A stretch of 64,000 bases of DNA. It comes from Betaproteobacteria bacterium. Lineage in GTDB: Bacteria > Pseudomonadota > Gammaproteobacteria > Burkholderiales > Burkholderiaceae_C. Position numbers and translations under genes: made by a program. Below the pieces are notes generated by a model, which was not told the origin of the DNA, ran no database searches, and saw nothing but the letters and a program-made list of their open reading frames with translations. The stretch spans positions 186,001 to 250,000 of the forward strand of contig JADJWD010000006.1 of the NCBI GenBank assembly GCA_016716535.1, given 5' to 3'. Shown one piece after another: positions 1 to 7,421 of the stretch. Position 1 is the stretch's first letter; each line of letters opens with the position of its first letter.

Positions 1-1103
1 AGCGGCTCGCGCGCCAGCGTCGCCAGGTCGCCGAGGAAGCTGTGCACCGGGTCGACCTTGCCGTGCAGGCGGAACTTCATGCGCACCAGCGCCTCGGCCG
101 CCGGCGTGCCCTCGCCGGGGAAGATCGACGCGAACCAGACGCGCGCGTTCAGCAGTTCCTCGCGCCGCTGCACCTCGTGCGTCAGCGTCAGCTGTGCCGC
201 CATGTGCGTGCCGAACGCGCGCACGTCGCGGTTGAGGTAGTGGAACATCGCGTCGTAGAGCTTGTTGCGACGCCAGTGCTCCTTCAGCGTCAGCCGCCCG
301 GTGAGCAGCCGCGGGTGATCCATGAAGTATCGGCCCACCAGGTCGTTCGCATTGCCGATGCCGGCGGCGTGCTGGCGGTTGCAGGCCAGCAGCACACGCG
401 CGTTCTCGATGCCACCGCAGGCCAGCACGACCTGCTTGGCCTGCACCGAGAACCGCTTGCCGGTGAGCGTGCGAGCGTGCACCGCCTGCACGCGCGTGCC
501 ATCGCCGCCGGTCTCGATGTCGACGACGTTGGCGTGCAGGTAGATGCGCGCATGCCGCGCCGCTTTCAGCTCACGGCGGTAGAACTTGCCGAAGCGCATC
601 GGCAGGCTGAACTGCGACATGCTGTCGGCGACTTCGCCGCTCGGCAGCGGCATGCGGCGCACGTCGCGCCGGCCGATCGCCTGCACCCAGCGCTCGATGT
701 CGAAGTCCACCGGCCCGAGGCGCAGCACGCGATGAGCGCGTTCGTAGAAGGGCCGCAGTTCTTCGAGCCCGAAGGGCCAGCCGCTGTGCGGGACCCAGTC
801 GCGCTTCTCGAAGTCCTCGGCCTCCATCGGGCGGCACCAGCCGCCCCAGCAGTTGCTGCACCCGCCGAGGAAGCGGCTGCGGTAGTTGTCACCGAAGTGG
901 TAAGGCAGGCCGACGTTCTCGCCGCGATAGAGGTCCATCGTCAGCGGATCGGGCGAATAGCCGCCGCTCTCGAGCACGACGGCGTCGATGCCCCGCCGCT
1001 CGAACTCCATGGCCATCGTCAGGCCCGCGGCCCCACCACCGATGATGCACACGGTGGACTTCACCACGCTCGCATCCTCGATGCGTCGTGCGTCGATGAA
1101 CAT
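1..1103 (-). CDS. GMC-family FAD oxidoreductase, 3' end outside window
   Basis: The protein starts at the ATG at 1103 and runs off the left edge, so about 367 N-terminal residues are visible. An FAD/NAD-binding Rossmann motif (IIGGGAAGLT) lies at about residues 20-29, followed by a GGCSNCWGGW segment and GGIENARVLL, all typical of glucose-methanol-choline oxidoreductases. The C-terminal substrate domain with the catalytic His lies beyond the edge. It is the last visible gene of an exopolysaccharide operon, downstream of GDP-L-fucose synthase with a 66 bp gap. This suggests, by inference, oxidation of a sugar or lipid-linked intermediate. There is no signal peptide, so it should be cytoplasmic. 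The substrate cannot be told from the sequence. Confidence 0.85.
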   Translation of the reverse strand, partial: MFIDARRIEDASVVKSTVCIIGGGAAGLTMAMEFERRGIDAVVLESGGYSPDPLTMDLYRGENVGLPYHFGDNYRSRFLGGCSNCWGGWCRPMEAEDFEKRDWVPHSGWPFGLEELRPFYERAHRVLRLGPVDFDIERWVQAIGRRDVRRMPLPSGEVADSMSQFSLPMRFGKFYRRELKAARHARIYLHANVVDIETGGDGTRVQAVHARTLTGKRFSVQAKQVVLACGGIENARVLLACNRQHAAGIGNANDLVGRYFMDHPRLLTGRLTLKEHWRRNKLYDAMFHYLNRDVRAFGTHMAAQLTLTHEVQRREELLNARVWFASIFPGEGTPAAEALVRMKFRLHGKVDPVHSFLGDLATLAREP

Positions 1104-1169
1104 CGTTGTCGGCTCCCTGCCCGTCCCTGGCTGCACACGCTTGCCCGCGCAGGCGCGGTGGGCAAGCCC

Positions 1170-2150
1170 TCAACTGCGCGCGGCCAGGAATTCCTGGTAT
1201 GCCTGCCGCAGGCCTTGGGCCAACGGCGTGCTTGCTTTCCAGCCGGTGCTCGACAGCAGCCGCACGTCCATCAATTTTCTGGGCGTGCCGTCGGGCTTGC
1301 TGCGGTCGAAGACGATGTCGCCAACAAAGCCGGTGACATCACGCACGAGATGGGCCAGTTCGGCAATCGTCAGGTCGTCGCCGACGCCGATGTTCACCAG
1401 CGGCGGCTCGAAGCGGCCGGTCACCGACTCGTCGGAGCCGAGCAGCGGCTTGAAGCGCTCCTCGGGCAGCTTCATCAGGTGCACGCAGGCGTCGGCCATG
1501 TCGTCGCTGTAGAGGAATTCGCGCCGCGGCGTGCCGCTGCCCCAGACGGTGACGCTCGGCTCGCCGCGCTCGCGCGCCTCGTGGAACTTGCGCAGCAGCG
1601 CCGGGATGACGTGGCTCGTCTGCAGATCGTAGTTGTCGCCGGGGCCGTAGAGGTTGGTCGGCATCGCGGCCAGGTAACGCGTGCCGTACTGGCGGTTGTA
1701 GCTCCAGCACATCTCGATGCCGGCGATCTTCGCCAGCGCGTAGGGCCGGTTCGTGGCTTCCAGCGGCCCGGTCAGCAGGCAGCTCTCGGGCATCGGCTGC
1801 GGCGCCAGGCGCGGGTAGATGCAGCTCGAGCCGAGGAAAAGCAGCCGCTTGACGCCGTGCTGCCAGCAGGCGTGGATGACGTTGGTCTGTATCGCCAGGT
1901 TGTCGCGGATGAACTCGGCCGGGTAGGTGTTGTTGGCGACGATGCCGCCGACCTTGGCAGCAGCGAGGAAGACGAACTCGGGCTTCTCGCTGGCAAAAAA
2001 CGTGTTCACCGCCGCGGCGTCGGTGAGATCGAGTTCGGCGTGCGTTCGCTGCGCGATGCGTTCGTGGCCGAGCGCGCGCAGGCGGCGCACGATGGCCGAG
2101 CCGACGAGGCCACGATGGCCGGCGACGTAGATGCGGGAATCGGGTTGCAT
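1170..2150 (-). CDS. fcl: GDP-L-fucose synthase
   Basis: This 326-residue SDR enzyme converts GDP-4-keto-6-deoxy-D-mannose to GDP-L-fucose by 3,5-epimerisation and NADPH-dependent reduction. The NADP-binding motif GHRGLVG lies at residues 11-17. The catalytic Ser sits in SSCIYP (residues 108-113), and the YALAK motif gives Tyr137 and Lys141, matching the E. coli Fcl layout and length. The reading frame extends upstream to 2339, but the ATG at 2150 gives the family N-terminus (MQPDSRIYVAGHRG) and leaves a 59 bp gap to the epsL-like gene. It supplies fucose for the exopolysaccharide of this operon. The partner GDP-mannose 4,6-dehydratase is not in the window. Confidence 0.95.
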   Translation of the reverse strand: MQPDSRIYVAGHRGLVGSAIVRRLRALGHERIAQRTHAELDLTDAAAVNTFFASEKPEFVFLAAAKVGGIVANNTYPAEFIRDNLAIQTNVIHACWQHGVKRLLFLGSSCIYPRLAPQPMPESCLLTGPLEATNRPYALAKIAGIEMCWSYNRQYGTRYLAAMPTNLYGPGDNYDLQTSHVIPALLRKFHEARERGEPSVTVWGSGTPRREFLYSDDMADACVHLMKLPEERFKPLLGSDESVTGRFEPPLVNIGVGDDLTIAELAHLVRDVTGFVGDIVFDRSKPDGTPRKLMDVRLLSSTGWKASTPLAQGLRQAYQEFLAARS

Positions 2151-2209
2151 GGGGTGCGCGGGTTGGCCTCGACCGTGTTGGCGCAACGGCACCGCGCCGT
2201 CGCCAAGGA

Positions 2210-3427
2210 TCACTGGGTCCTGAACTGGGCCATGCAGCGAGTGACGTTCGCCGAGTACGCGTACGACAGCGCCGACGCGGTGCTGCGCCGCTCGCGGCCG
2301 ACGCCGCAGCCGACAGTCAGGCTGCGCAGCGGGCTCCACTCGACGCCCAGCCGGTACTCGGTCAGGCTGTCTTCACCCGCCGGCAAGACGCCGGTGGCGT
2401 CGACCAGGTCGCGGTTCAGGCGGCGCGCCATCAACTGCGCCTTGATCTTGCCGGTGACGAGGTAATCGACCTCCACCTGGCCGGCGGTAGCCAGCGGGCT
2501 GCTCACCGCGGCGGCGCCGGGCGTGCGCTGGCTGAAGGTCGTCTCGGCGCCGGTGTCGCGGACGTAGCTCGCCGTCACGCCCAGCTTGCCCGTCGGCTTG
2601 TAGTTCCACGACACGAGGCCGGTGGTCGTGCGCACCTCGCGCACGACAAATCCTTCATGGTCCTCGCTCGTGCGGCTGAGGCGGGCCGTCAGCATGCTGG
2701 CACCGGTGGGCACCCAGACGGCCTGCAGGTCCACGTCGTTGCGGTCGTAGTCGTCGGAGCGCACCGCGGCGCCCGTCGGCCCGGCGTACGGGAAGCTGCC
2801 ATCGGTGCGCCGCACGCCGAGCCCGAGCGTCAGTGCCCCGCCGGGCCGGTACTTGACGCCGGCCGAAACGGTGTCCTGCTCGAACGCGTTGCCCGATTCG
2901 ACCGAGAAGTCCAGTTCGCGCCGCGTGTAGCCGGCCTCGAGCGACAGCAGCGAGACGAGCCCGTACTGGCCGCGCGCGACGAACTCGTCGGCCGTCTGCA
3001 GCACCTTGCCGCTGGCGGCCGTGAAGCCCAGGTCGGCGCCGTAGCGCGCCAGCGCGCGGTCGCGCGAGGCGCTCAGGCGCCCTTCGAACGCGTCGGCCGC
3101 CGACCAGTCGAGGCCGACGAGCAGGTTGCCGCCGGTGTGGTTGAGGTCCTTGCTTTCGTCGTGACGGACTGCACGCAAGGCGAAGTCGGCGAACAGTCGC
3201 TGCCGGCCGATCGGCTGGTCGATGCCCGCCAGCAGCGAGGTGACCGAGACCGTGTCGCGCGTCGGCGAGGCCGCGTCGTCGACGCGGAACAGGTTCGACT
3301 CGCGCACCAGCGACTGGCTGGCACCGACGTAGTAGGGGTTCGGCTCCTGCGCCAGTGCACCGGCCGAGGCGAGGCTGGCGATGCAGGCGAGGGCGAGGCG
3401 GGCGCGGCGGGGGTTCTGCGTGTCCAT
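2210..3427 (-). CDS. epsL: EpsL-like outer-membrane beta-barrel protein of exopolysaccharide operon
   Basis: The 405-residue precursor has a signal peptide (RRARLALACIASLASAGALAQ, cut after ALA-Q). The mature part is built of alternating amphipathic beta strands, as in outer-membrane barrels. It resembles EpsL of methanol-grown Methylobacillus and exosortase-associated EPS loci (family recognition from memory). It probably forms or assists the export channel for the polysaccharide. I chose the ATG at 3427 because the signal peptide begins there. An in-frame ATG at 3457 overlaps the upstream stop codon as TGATG, which suggests translational coupling and would add ten residues. Both starts are possible. 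Confidence 0.8.
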   Translation of the reverse strand: MDTQNPRRARLALACIASLASAGALAQEPNPYYVGASQSLVRESNLFRVDDAASPTRDTVSVTSLLAGIDQPIGRQRLFADFALRAVRHDESKDLNHTGGNLLVGLDWSAADAFEGRLSASRDRALARYGADLGFTAASGKVLQTADEFVARGQYGLVSLLSLEAGYTRRELDFSVESGNAFEQDTVSAGVKYRPGGALTLGLGVRRTDGSFPYAGPTGAAVRSDDYDRNDVDLQAVWVPTGASMLTARLSRTSEDHEGFVVREVRTTTGLVSWNYKPTGKLGVTASYVRDTGAETTFSQRTPGAAAVSSPLATAGQVEVDYLVTGKIKAQLMARRLNRDLVDATGVLPAGEDSLTEYRLGVEWSPLRSLTVGCGVGRERRSTASALSYAYSANVTRCMAQFRTQ

Positions 3428-3456
3428 GCCGCAGTCTACTGAATGCGCAAGCGACA

Positions 3457-4950
3457 TCAGTAGGCCGAGCGGTCGAAGAACGCGACGCGGATCGTGCGCA
3501 GGATGATCTTCAGGTCGAGCCACAGCGACCAGGTGCGCAGGTACTCGATGTCGAGCTCGACGCGCGCGCGCATCTTCTCGACCGTGTCGGTCTCGCCGCG
3601 CAGGCCGTTGACCTGCGCCCAGCCGGTGATGCCCGGGCGCACCTTGTGCCGCACCATGTAGGCCTTGATCGTCTGGCTGTACAGCTCGTTGTGCGCCACC
3701 GCGTGCGGGCGCGGGCCGACGATGCTCATGCGCCCTTGCAGCACGTTGAAGAACTGCGGCAGCTCGTCCAGCGAGGTGCGGCGGATGAAGCGCCCGAACG
3801 GCGTGATGCGCGGGTCGTCGCGCGTGGCCTGCTTGACGACCGGGCCGTTGTCCTGCGTCGTCATCGAGCGGAACTTGTAGACCCAGATCTCCTCGCCATC
3901 CAGGCCGTTGCGGCGCTGGCGGAAGATCACCGGGCCGGGCGAGCTGAGCTTCACGCCGACCGCCAGCGCCAGCAGCAACGGCGAGATCAGCGTCAGGATG
4001 ACCGACGCGAGCACGATGTCGCTGATGCGCTTGACCAGGCCGTTGATGCCGGTGAACGGCGTCTCGCAGATGCCGACGACCGGCACGCCGTTCACGGCGC
4101 GCAGCCGGCCCTGGATGATGCCGACGGCCGACACGTCGGGCACGAAGAAGATCGACGCCGTCGTGCTCTGCACGCCTTCGAGCAGCGCGCGGATGCGCGG
4201 CTGCGAGCTCAGCGGCAGCGTGATGTAGACGTCTTTCACGCCGTTCTCGCGGATGTACGGCACGAGGTCGGTCAGGCCGCCGAGCAGCTTGCCGCCGGCA
4301 TCGGCGTGCAGCCGCTCGGTGCCGCGGTCGTCGAACCAGCCGACGATCTCGGTGCCCGAGCTGCGCCCGGCCGTCAGCGCCCGCGCCGCCGCGACGCCGG
4401 GCATGCCGGCACCCACGATCACGGCCGTGCGCCGCGACTGCGGCATCTGTGCGCTCTTGCGATAGGCCGCGCTGCCCAGCGTCACCGCCTGCCATTGCAG
4501 CAGCGGCGTGACGACGGCCCACAGCAGCAGCACGCGCGGCTCGAAGTACTGCATGCTGTTCGTGGCCCATTCGCAGATGAGCAGCACGCTCATCAGGAAC
4601 AGCCACGAGCGGCCGATGTCGGCGGCCACCGCGAGCCCGCCCTTGCCGAAGCGGTTGCGGCCCGGGAAGGTCAGCGCGAACAGCAGCACGCTCAGCACGA
4701 CGTCCGGGCGCCGCAACTCGCCGGTGAGCACGAGGGTCAGGACCAGGAAGACCGCCACCGTGACGATCGGCTCCAGCGCCGCGGCCACCAGCGTCAGCAG
4801 CGGCGGCGGCGCCTCGGAGATCGTGGCGCCATTGCTCGACACCGGGCCCGTGCCAGGAGCGCGCGCCGAGCCCTCCGGCGTGATGCCCCGCTGGCCATCG
4901 ACGCGTGCGGTGGTGGTCGGAGCACGAGACAGGTCCATGAGAGTCGGCAT
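3457..4950 (-). CDS. undecaprenyl-phosphate sugar-1-phosphate transferase (EPS initiation, WbaP/EpsB type)
   Basis: The 497-residue inner-membrane enzyme transfers the first sugar-1-phosphate, probably glucose-1-P, to undecaprenyl phosphate to start polysaccharide repeat synthesis. It has an N-terminal hydrophobic region with several membrane segments. A nucleotide-binding-like central domain (VIVGAGMPGVAAARAL) follows. The C-terminal bacterial sugar-transferase domain has KRISD, a membrane helix, YKFRSM, SLDELPQ, MSIVGPRP and RPGITGWAQVNG. Length fits the polyprenyl glycosylphosphotransferase family. The ATG at 4950 is preferred over an in-frame ATG at 4938, and no strong ribosome site precedes either. 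It is the first gene of the leftward operon, with about 400 bp of noncoding DNA upstream. Confidence 0.92.
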   Translation of the reverse strand: MPTLMDLSRAPTTTARVDGQRGITPEGSARAPGTGPVSSNGATISEAPPPLLTLVAAALEPIVTVAVFLVLTLVLTGELRRPDVVLSVLLFALTFPGRNRFGKGGLAVAADIGRSWLFLMSVLLICEWATNSMQYFEPRVLLLWAVVTPLLQWQAVTLGSAAYRKSAQMPQSRRTAVIVGAGMPGVAAARALTAGRSSGTEIVGWFDDRGTERLHADAGGKLLGGLTDLVPYIRENGVKDVYITLPLSSQPRIRALLEGVQSTTASIFFVPDVSAVGIIQGRLRAVNGVPVVGICETPFTGINGLVKRISDIVLASVILTLISPLLLALAVGVKLSSPGPVIFRQRRNGLDGEEIWVYKFRSMTTQDNGPVVKQATRDDPRITPFGRFIRRTSLDELPQFFNVLQGRMSIVGPRPHAVAHNELYSQTIKAYMVRHKVRPGITGWAQVNGLRGETDTVEKMRARVELDIEYLRTWSLWLDLKIILRTIRVAFFDRSAY

Positions 4951-5357
4951 GAAGGGTGACCGCAGGAGTGCAACCGTCTGTGTATGGGCTGCGATTCTTG
5001 GCAGTGCCTGCGTCGCCGCCGACTCCCGATTCGGGGGGGTGAAGGCCGTAAATGCGTGCCGATTGCGCGCCCGCAACGCCCGGCTGCTGCGTGGCGTCGC
5101 TTCGACCGCTTCTAGGGGGTCACGCTGCACGGAGCCGGGTATCGGGTGACCTGCTTCCGTCGCTGCCGTTTCTTGCCGCACCACTTCGCTGCACTCCTTC
5201 CGTTTGCGGAGCCTTGCCGCGCACCCCGCGTCTTGCACGGGCCGCATGCCTGCCCGCCAAGGGCCCCACGTGGGCAGGCCATGTGCCCGGATGGCCCCTG
5301 CGGTCGAGGGGTGCCGCCGCTGGCAGCGCTTGGCCCGCGCGCCGATCGCAGCGTTTC
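4951..5357. other. noncoding region upstream of the EPS operon
   Basis: These 407 bp separate the start of the EPS operon from the 3' end of the TauE/SafE gene. No open frame here shows protein-family signal. It should hold the EPS promoter and leader. I saw no convincing sigma-70 or sigma-54 site reading leftward. Confidence 0.5.
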
Positions 5358-6119
5358 TCAGGCGCCGGCGAGCCAGCCGCGCATGCCGTCCCACAGCAGC
5401 TTCAGGCCCGTCAGCAGCATGCCGGCGAGGAAGAGCCGGGTGAACAGCGCCGGCGATACCTGCCGCACGAGCGCGACACCGATGCGCACGCCGATCACCG
5501 GCAGCGGCAGCAGCACGAGCGAGGTCACCATGTTGGTGGCGTCGATGAGCCCGAGCAGCGCATACGGCAGCCACTTGCTGAGGTTGAGAACGGCAAAGAA
5601 CACCGCCATCGTGGCGCTGAAGACCAGCGGTGCCAGCTTCAGCGGCAGCACGTAGAAGCCGATCGGCGGGCTGCCTGCGTGCGCGACGAAGCTCGTGAAG
5701 CCCGACAGCAGCGCCATCAGCCGCCCGAGGCCCGGCCCCGGCGGCGGCGCGTCGGCGCGCGCGGGTTTGAGCCGGATGGCGACGAAGACGAGCGTCAGGA
5801 GCCCGACCAGCGCCGCTACCGCCGGCCCTGACAGCCACTCGAACAGCGCCCAGCCCACCGCCACGCCGGCCAGCCCCGGCGGCAGCAGCAGGCGCACGAG
5901 GCGCCAGTCGCAATGCCGCAGCAGCTGGCTGAGGCCCATCACATCGGCGACGAACAACAGCGGCAGCATGATTGCCGCCGCCTGCGGCACCGGCACGGCC
6001 AGCGCCATCAGCGGCACGGCCAGCGCGCCGGCGCCGGCCAGAAGGCCGCTCTTTGCGAGGCCCATCAGCAGCGCCGCCGGCACGGCCACGGCATAGAACA
6101 GCGGATCGTCGATCAACAA
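5358..6119 (-). CDS. TauE/SafE-family membrane permease
   Basis: About 253 residues with seven to eight hydrophobic segments, including LLMGLAKSGLLAGAGALAVPLMAL near the N-terminus and a second GFTSFVAHAGSPPIGFYVLPL repeat motif. These are hallmarks of the TauE/SafE anion exporter family (sulfite, sulfonate or similar). The open frame extends to 6185, but homologues begin with MLIxDPLFY. I therefore place the start at the TTG pair 6119-6114, giving MLIDDPLFY. The neighbouring divergent DUF1841 gene starts at 6139, so only about 19 bp lie between the two starts. The substrate is not determinable. Confidence 0.85.
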   Translation of the reverse strand: MLIDDPLFYAVAVPAALLMGLAKSGLLAGAGALAVPLMALAVPVPQAAAIMLPLLFVADVMGLSQLLRHCDWRLVRLLLPPGLAGVAVGWALFEWLSGPAVAALVGLLTLVFVAIRLKPARADAPPPGPGLGRLMALLSGFTSFVAHAGSPPIGFYVLPLKLAPLVFSATMAVFFAVLNLSKWLPYALLGLIDATNMVTSLVLLPLPVIGVRIGVALVRQVSPALFTRLFLAGMLLTGLKLLWDGMRGWLAGA

Positions 6120-6138
6120 GGCGGCGAGAATTCTGCGC

Positions 6139-6573
6139 GTGTTCCAACCCTCGCAAGCCGACGTGCGGCGATTCTTCTGCCGCACCCGCGCCCGCCAGCA
6201 GGCCGGCCTGCCGCTGGAGGCGATGCAGCTCGTCGCCGCGCGCTGGATCGACCAGCACCCCGAGTACCACGGCGAGCTGGCTGACGAGGCGGCGGCGCTG
6301 GCCGCCGTCTACGAGGTCGAGGACGGCCGCACGAACCCGTTCCTGCACCTGTCGATGCACCTGACGATCGAAGAGCAGGTCAGCATCGACCAGCCCACCG
6401 GCATCCGCCAGGCGGTGCGGTTGCTCGCCGCGCGGCGCGGCTCGCTGCACGAGGCGCACCACGAGGTGATGGAGTGCCTGGGCGAGATGATCTGGGCCTC
6501 GCAGCGCAGCGGCCTGCCCCCGGATGGGGCGGCCTACCTCGAAGCGGTGCGCCGGCGCGCCACGGCGGGCTGA
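6139..6573 (+). CDS. DUF1841 family protein
   Basis: A 144-residue soluble protein starting with GTG at 6139 (MFQPSQADVRRFFC), which matches the conserved N-terminus of this proteobacterial family. Family landmarks visible are the HPEYH segment, the GRTNPFLHLSMHL motif, and a QxSIDQPxGIR stretch. A C-terminal HHEVMECLGEMIW segment may bind metal or pack as helix. No function is established for the family. It is monocistronic, divergent from the TauE/SafE permease. Confidence 0.85.
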   Translation: MFQPSQADVRRFFCRTRARQQAGLPLEAMQLVAARWIDQHPEYHGELADEAAALAAVYEVEDGRTNPFLHLSMHLTIEEQVSIDQPTGIRQAVRLLAARRGSLHEAHHEVMECLGEMIWASQRSGLPPDGAAYLEAVRRRATAG

Positions 6574-6591
6574 GGGCAACGCGCGCGCAAG

Positions 6592-6624
6592 CCGGGCTCA
6601 ATCCGGGCTCAATCCGGGCGCAAG
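6592..6624. repeat. 11-bp tandem repeat, about three copies
   Basis: Two perfect copies of CCGGGCTCAAT are followed by a degenerate third (CCGGGCGCAAG), just after the DUF1841 stop. This lies in the 225 bp gap before the TRAP permease genes, which otherwise shows no gene. Confidence 0.6.
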
Positions 6625-6798
6625 CCGCGCAAACCGCACGAACCCGCGCGCGGCGCCGGGCGCGATACGTGCATTCCCTGATCGTCGCGGCCGCTACGGC
6701 AGCGGCGGGCGCATCGACAATCGCGCCGACCCAGAAACGGCCCTGCGCGCCGGCGCCGCCGGACACCGTGCGCCACAGCCTGCGGAGACACCCCCTTC

Positions 6799-7419
6799 GT
6801 GCAAGCCCTCCTCAAACTCTCCGGCTTCATCGACCGGATCAACCTGCTGCTCGGCAAGCTCGTCATGTGGCTGGTGCTGGCCGCGGTGTTGATCAGCGCC
6901 GGCAACGCCATCGTGCGCAAGGCGTTCAACATCGGCTCGAATGCCTGGCTCGAGATCCAGTGGTACCTGTTCGCCGCCGTCTTCATGCTCGGTGTCGGGT
7001 ACGTGATGCTGAAGAACGCGCACGTGCGCATCGACTTCATCTCGAGCAAGCTCAGCCCGCGCACGAACGCGGCCATCGACGCCATCGGCATCGTCGTCTT
7101 CACGATCCCGCTGTCGATCATCATGCTCAAGCTCGGTTGGCCGCTGTTCGAGCGCGCCTGGGCGACCGGCGAGATGAGCGAGAACGCCGGCGGCCTCGTG
7201 CGCTGGCCGGTGCTGGCGCTGCTGCCGGCCGGCTTCGTGATCCTGCTGGCGCAGGCGGTCTCGGAGCTGATCAAGCGCCTGGCCTTCCTCGGCGGCCACC
7301 GCGCCGCGCCGTTCACCGAGTTCGAGACCCGCACCGAGGAGGAGCTGATCGCCGAGGAGCTGGCCAAGGAAGCCGCGCAACGCGAACAGGCGCTCGCCGC
7401 CGCCACGAAGGCGCACTGA
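6799..7419 (+). CDS. TRAP transporter small permease (DctQ-type)
   Basis: A 206-residue membrane protein with four hydrophobic segments and the conserved ExQWYLF motif (LEIQWYLFAAVFMLG) of the four-helix small subunit of tripartite ATP-independent periplasmic transporters. The start is GTG at 6799 with a GGAG about 11 bp upstream. It ends two bases before the large permease ATG, so the two are an operon. The C-terminus carries a charged tail (EELIAEELAKEAAQREQ) predicted to be helical and cytoplasmic. It is of the mannitol/chloroaromatic-compound type. The matching binding protein is probably the gene at 13620-14699. Confidence 0.9.
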   Translation: MQALLKLSGFIDRINLLLGKLVMWLVLAAVLISAGNAIVRKAFNIGSNAWLEIQWYLFAAVFMLGVGYVMLKNAHVRIDFISSKLSPRTNAAIDAIGIVVFTIPLSIIMLKLGWPLFERAWATGEMSENAGGLVRWPVLALLPAGFVILLAQAVSELIKRLAFLGGHRAAPFTEFETRTEEELIAEELAKEAAQREQALAAATKAH

Positions 7420-7421
7420 CC

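Noticed and set aside
42..2465. Long rightward open frame opposite the GMC oxidoreductase and fcl genes
   Set aside because: It has no recognisable domain. Both genes on the other strand match known families residue by residue. High GC makes long antisense frames common.
4951..5357. Sigma-54 promoter before the EPS operon
   Set aside because: A TGGCAG-N-CTGC-like string near 4999 is on the wrong strand and does not meet the consensus.
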